Source of the DNA: Hyperoodon ampullatus
Taxonomy: Eukaryota > Chordata > Mammalia > Artiodactyla > Ziphiidae
Direction: 5' to 3'
Length of the DNA: 64,000 nt
NCBI GenBank assembly: GCA_949752795.1
Contig: OX457071.1
Coordinates: 76,907,983 to 76,971,982 of the forward strand
Of this stretch, positions 60,214-64,000 are shown one piece after another. Each line of letters opens with the position of its first letter. Within the stretch, counting starts at the first letter, position 1. The notes under the pieces were generated by a model, which saw only the letters and a program-made list of their open reading frames with translations, ran no database searches and was not told the DNA's origin. The translations under genes and the position numbers were made by a program.

Positions 60214-60397
60214 AAATCCAAAAGCTTTAATTAAATAATTTTATTTCGTAAACTGTCTACTCCCAGTTATCCCAAATTGTCAGAAATTCTTAGTTTTATT
60301 TATCTAAATCCAAAAGCTTTAATTAAATAATTTTATTTCATAAACTGTCTACTCCCAGTTATCCCAAATTGTCAGAAATTCTTAGTTTTATTTATCT
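60214..60397 (+). repeat. 92-bp tandem duplication
   Basis: Two copies, 60214-60305 and 60306-60397, each carrying 'ccaaaagctttaattaaata' and ending near 'cttagttttatttatctaaa'. The only difference noticed is tttcgtaaac versus tttcataaac, a CpG transition. Confidence 0.96.
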
Positions 60398-61430
60398 AAA
60401 TCAGTCACTTTCACTTTGCAGAGAGTAGACATGGCCTGGTCCTCTGTGCCCAGTATTGCAGAAGTGTTCTTTGAAAAGTTCTTGGCTTCCTGACACCTTT
60501 CAAAGTGTGCTGACAGTTTTGCCCTGTGGATAGGTGCATATGGAACAGGTGGAATGGGACAGGGCAAGGTGAGCTGGAAGAAGTGTAGATTGAGTTTGGG
60601 AAGACATTATTGATACTGAGGGATGGCTTGAGCAAAAACAAATGATCATAATGTGTTCCAGGGACAGTAAGTTCACCAATCACTAGCACCAAAGCATGGC
60701 ATTGGGGGGTACTGAGAGATCAAATTGAAAAACAATAAGGGCCAAATGTACAGAGGATTTCGGTGACGCTGTGCAACCACCAGAGAAATGTGTATTTGGT
60801 GGAGATAAGGGGACATCATCTCGAACCAGTGAGGGATCAGTGAAGGTTTATGAGAAGGAAAATAAGGTGGTAAAAATATATTTAGATTATTTTGGTACAA
60901 CTTCTGTTAATCTAAAACGCTAAAACAACCAGTTATTTTACCAGCAAAACGGTTTATTTGGGAGGAGCAAAGAATTACAGTTCAGAACGTGCATCAGTGA
61001 CAAACCACATGCAAGTCCCTTAAAGCAAAGGAGAGAAAACTCTTTCATAAAAGAGAAGGGGAAATTGGGAGGGGCTGTTATAAATGAAAAGTGCACTGGA
61101 GGGAAGTGGGAGTTTGAAGTAGTGGCTTTTCATTGCCCGGCAAGGAGCACGTGTTTCTCCCTCTTGCTGGAGATGCAGGGTGTGTCTCCCTGGGGGTCAC
61201 ATTGAGCACTGGAGGTGTGTGCACGAGCGCTGCCCTCCTAGCCTCCCGACTCCCTTGCAGTAACGTCTCCCTTTATTAGCTTTCACACTGTTTTGGACGG
61301 AAGCTTAACAGTATATATCAGAAACCTTGAAAATATTTACTTACTTTGTTGCAATAAGTTCCCTCCTAGAAAATTTGTCTAAGTAAATAATTGGAGAGAT
61401 ACAAAAAATTTTCTTTTAAAAAATAGTTTA
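60398..61430. other. Intron 2, nothing recognised
   Basis: No exon or young repeat. The minus-strand frames at 60411-60692 and 60673-60900 lack features. Confidence 0.4.
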
Positions 61431-61431
61431 G

Positions 61432-61765
61432 GGCTTCCCTGATGTTGCAGTGGTTAAGAATCTGCCTGCCAATGCAGGGGATATGGGTTCAGTCCCTGGC
61501 CTGGGAAGATCCCACATGCCGTGGTGCAGCTAAGCCTGTGTGCTAGAGCCCACGAGCCACAACTACTGAGCCCATGTGCCACAACTACTGAAGCCCGTGT
61601 GCCTAGAGCCCGTGCTCTGCAACAAGAGAAGCCACAGCAATGAGAAGTCTGCGCACCACGACAAAGAGTAGCCGCTGCTCTCAGCAACTAGAGAAAGCCC
61701 GCACGCAGCAACAAAGACCCAATGCAGCCAAAAATAAAAACAAATAAATAAACTTATTTTTTAAA
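61432..61765 (+). mobile_element. CHR-type SINE, long form
   Basis: 'gggcttccctgatgttgcag' through the long body to 'gacccaatgcagccaaaaat' and an A-rich tail. Flanks aaaatagttt / aaagtagttt suggest the target-site duplication. Confidence 0.93.
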
Positions 61766-63167
61766 AAAAGTAGTTTCGCCTCTTCAACATGTAAAGAGCT
61801 TGGACGTTGTCACTCCTGTTCTCACAGCACAAAAGAAGCTGAAAGATTGAAAATCAACAGCTCTTCTCAGATCCATGAGAGAATTGAGACCACAGGGCAC
61901 ACAGAGCGAAAACTGGAGAAGGTAGACACAGAGAGAAGCCACCGCTGGAGCCACCATCTGGCAGAGTGTTTCAGGAGCTGCTAGAGCCTGGGCATGGGCT
62001 ACCTTCAGAGATGAAAATTTGTGAAAATCCACCCTGAGGGCCCCACCAGTCCTCACAGTGAAGGTCTGAGAAAAATCCTCTCCTGCTTCCCCTCAAGGGG
62101 AGGAGAAAAGAAACCATTTTGAAATTCCCAGAGCATTCTGTTCTCCTTAACAAAGTCCTGCACAAAAAGGAAGCTGTGTTACCCAAATCTAACCCACAGC
62201 CTAACCAACCTGGGGAAATGGAAGAACCCAACTCCAGCCCCATTCCTGCCTCACTTAAGGAGGAAAAACAAAAACAAAAAACTGAAAGCACTTGTGAAGA
62301 TCACAGCCTAGGGACACGGGCTCACTAACAGACTGAGACCCATCATAGGATCTCCCCACACATCACCACACACCATCAGTAGGGCTCCTATATAGCATGC
62401 GGATACAACTGAAAGAACTATGCCTCTCAGACCTTACTTAAGAAGGCTCTAGGGAGACAAAAACACAGCAGAGGAGACAAACCAGGACATTAGGAAGTTT
62501 TAGCTGCTGACATCTAACTACAGCAAACAGTGAACATAGCCTAATGCTAGCCAAGTAAACATAGAACCTCACACCAAAGGCCTATTTACTGCAGTAATGT
62601 TTACCCAGCACATCATATCTGGCTCTCAACAGTAAAATCAAGTGGCATGCTAAATGGCAAAAAGCGTCATCTGAAGAGGCAAAAGCAAACATCAGAACCT
62701 GATTCAAATATAGCAGATATTTTGGAATTTTCAGACCAGAAATTCTGAATAACCATAATTAATATACTGAGGACTCTAAAAGAAAGAGTTCACAACATAT
62801 AATAACAGATGGGTAATGTAAACTGAGATAGGGGAACTCTTAGAGTCAAAAGGAAATGTTAGAAATAAAAAACTCTGTAACAGAGATGAAGAATGCCTTT
62901 GATGGTCTCATCAGAATAATCCTCTGGGCCCAGAAAATAATTGGTGATCTTGAAGATATGTCAGTCAAAACTTCCCAAACCGAAAAGAAAAAAGACTGAA
63001 AAAAACAATATTCAGAAACTGTGGGATAATTCAAAAAGTGTAACATGCCCGTAATGGCAATACCAGAAAGAGAAGAAAGAACAGAAGAAGTGTTTGTAGT
63101 ATTAACAGCTGAGAATTTTCCAAAATTATTAACAAATACCAAACCACAGATTCAAGAAACTCACAGA

Positions 63168-63245
63168 ATACCAAGCAGGATTAATACAAAAATAAACTCA
63201 AAATGGATACCAAGCAGGATGAATACAAAAATAAACTCAAAAGGC
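63168..63245 (+). repeat. 39-bp tandem duplication within the L1
   Basis: Two copies starting 'ataccaagcaggattaatac' (63168) and 'ataccaagcaggatgaatac' (63207), differing at about two positions. It lies exactly at the junction where the L1 jumps from its 5' half to ORF2. Confidence 0.93.
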
Positions 63246-63728
63246 CTAAATGTGGGATTGATACTGTGGAATTCCTAGAGGAAAATGTAGGCAGAACACT
63301 CTTTGACATAAATCACAGCAATATCTTTTTGGATTTGTCTCCTAGAGTAATGGAAATAAAAACAAAAATAAACAAATGGGACATCATTAAACTTAATAGC
63401 TTTTGCACAGCAAGGGAAACCATAAACAAAACAAAAAGACAACCTACAGAATGAGAGAAAATATTTGCAAACAATATGACCAACAAGGAATTAATCTCCA
63501 AAATATACAAGCAGCTCATGCAGCTCAATATCAAAAAAACAAACAACCCGATCAAAAAATGGGCAGAAGATCTAAATAGACATTTCTCCAAAGAAGATGT
63601 ACAGATTGCCAACAAACACATGAAACAATGCTCAACACCACTAATCATTAGAGAAATGAAAATCAAAACTACAATGAGGTAACACCTCACACCAGTCAGA
63701 ATGGCCATCATCAAAAAATCTACAAACA

Positions 63729-63930
63729 GGGTTTCCCTGGTGGCGCAATGGTTGAGAGTCCGCCTGCCGATGCAGGGGACACGGGTTCGTGCCCCGGTCC
63801 GGAAAGATCCCACATGCCGCAGAGCGGCTGGGCCCGTGAGCCATGGCGGCTGAGCCTCTGCGTCTGGAGCCTGTGCTCTGCAACGGGAGAGGCCACAACA
63901 GTGAGAGGCCCGCGTACCGCAAAAAAAAAA
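63729..63930 (+). mobile_element. CHR-type SINE, short form, inside L1
   Basis: 'gggtttccctggtggcgcaa' to 'gaggcccgcgtaccgc' plus poly-A. A target-site duplication aaaaaatctacaaaca flanks it (63713-63728 and, sharing A's with the tail, to 63942). The L1 frame is continuous on both sides. Confidence 0.96.
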
Positions 63931-64000
63931 AATCTACAAACAATAATTGCTGGAGAGGGTGTGGAGAAAAGGGAACCCTCTTGCACTGTTAGTGGGAATG

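Larger units (their letters stand above)
58888..64000 (+). other. MICU2: MICU2 intron 2 (start; continues beyond window)
   Basis: Begins with gtaagt. It holds a (TTTA)n tract at about 59060-59090, an (AT)n near 59433, a 92-bp tandem duplication, one long CHR SINE, and an L1 that runs off the edge with a short CHR SINE in it. No further MICU2 exon is visible. Confidence 0.85.
61772..64000 (+). mobile_element. Rearranged L1: 5' region joined to ORF2 C-terminal part
   Basis: From 61772 the text resembles the 5' region of an older L1 (including 'cagagtgtttcaggagctgc' and a broken ORF1-like stretch near 62840-63140). At about 63246 it jumps to the C-terminal part of ORF2: [59 protein letters not shown]. 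The reverse transcriptase and endonuclease are absent, so the element is internally deleted. It is interrupted by a SINE at 63729 and continues past the window edge. Confidence 0.88.

Noticed and set aside
12244..63930. tRNA genes in the SINE heads (A and B boxes present)
   Set aside because: These are tRNA-derived SINE heads with truncated, mutated cloverleafs followed by SINE bodies and poly-A tails, not tRNA genes.
23101..63986. Dozens of frames with [15 protein letters not shown] or [16 protein letters not shown]
   Set aside because: They are antisense or sense readings of CHR SINE copies; the same peptide recurs at each copy.

Overview
This is a piece of a mammalian nuclear genome, almost certainly from a cetacean (whale or dolphin). 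The main evidence is about 21 copies of tRNA-derived SINEs that open with a 'gggcttccctggtggcgcag' type head and carry RNA polymerase III A-box and B-box remnants. This is the CHR type known from cetaceans and their closest even-toed relatives. I see no Alu, B1/B2, BovB or carnivore SINEs. Several copies have long poly-A tails and clear target-site duplications, so this family was active recently in the lineage.

The only protein-coding gene I can support is MICU2 (EFHA1), the regulatory subunit of the mitochondrial calcium uniporter, on the + strand. Its CpG-island promoter lies at about 28540-29430. Exon 1 (29038-29241) encodes the mitochondrial targeting peptide. Intron 1 is 29.5 kb. Exon 2 (58743-58887) encodes the start of the mature protein. 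The EF-hand exons lie beyond the right edge. Everything left of about 28.5 kb is intergenic. From the known mammalian gene order FGF9 would lie further left, divergently transcribed, but none of its coding sequence is visible here.

Layout: 1-12 kb has no CHR SINEs. It holds an expanded purine minisatellite, a CpG-rich block with a cluster of homeodomain-like sites (5.2-6.3 kb) and old DNA-transposon fragments. 12-28 kb is intergenic with L1, L2, MIR, hAT and scattered SINEs. 28.5-29.4 kb is the MICU2 promoter and exon 1. 29.4-58.7 kb is intron 1, with many SINEs in both orientations, three clear L1 pieces, a perfect 62-bp inverted repeat, and an L1 inserted inside a SINE. 58.9-64 kb is the start of intron 2, with a 92-bp tandem duplication and a rearranged L1 that runs off the right edge.

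The observations most worth checking are: (1) two YY1-consensus ATGs, in frame with each other, in MICU2 exon 1, the second a perfect TISU element that could start a form lacking the targeting peptide; (2) the flawless 62-bp-arm, 4-nt-loop inverted repeat at 40750-40877; (3) the ATTA-site cluster near 6.0 kb. I saw no evidence of a wholly new multi-gene system; this is a normal vertebrate locus with some unusual local structures.
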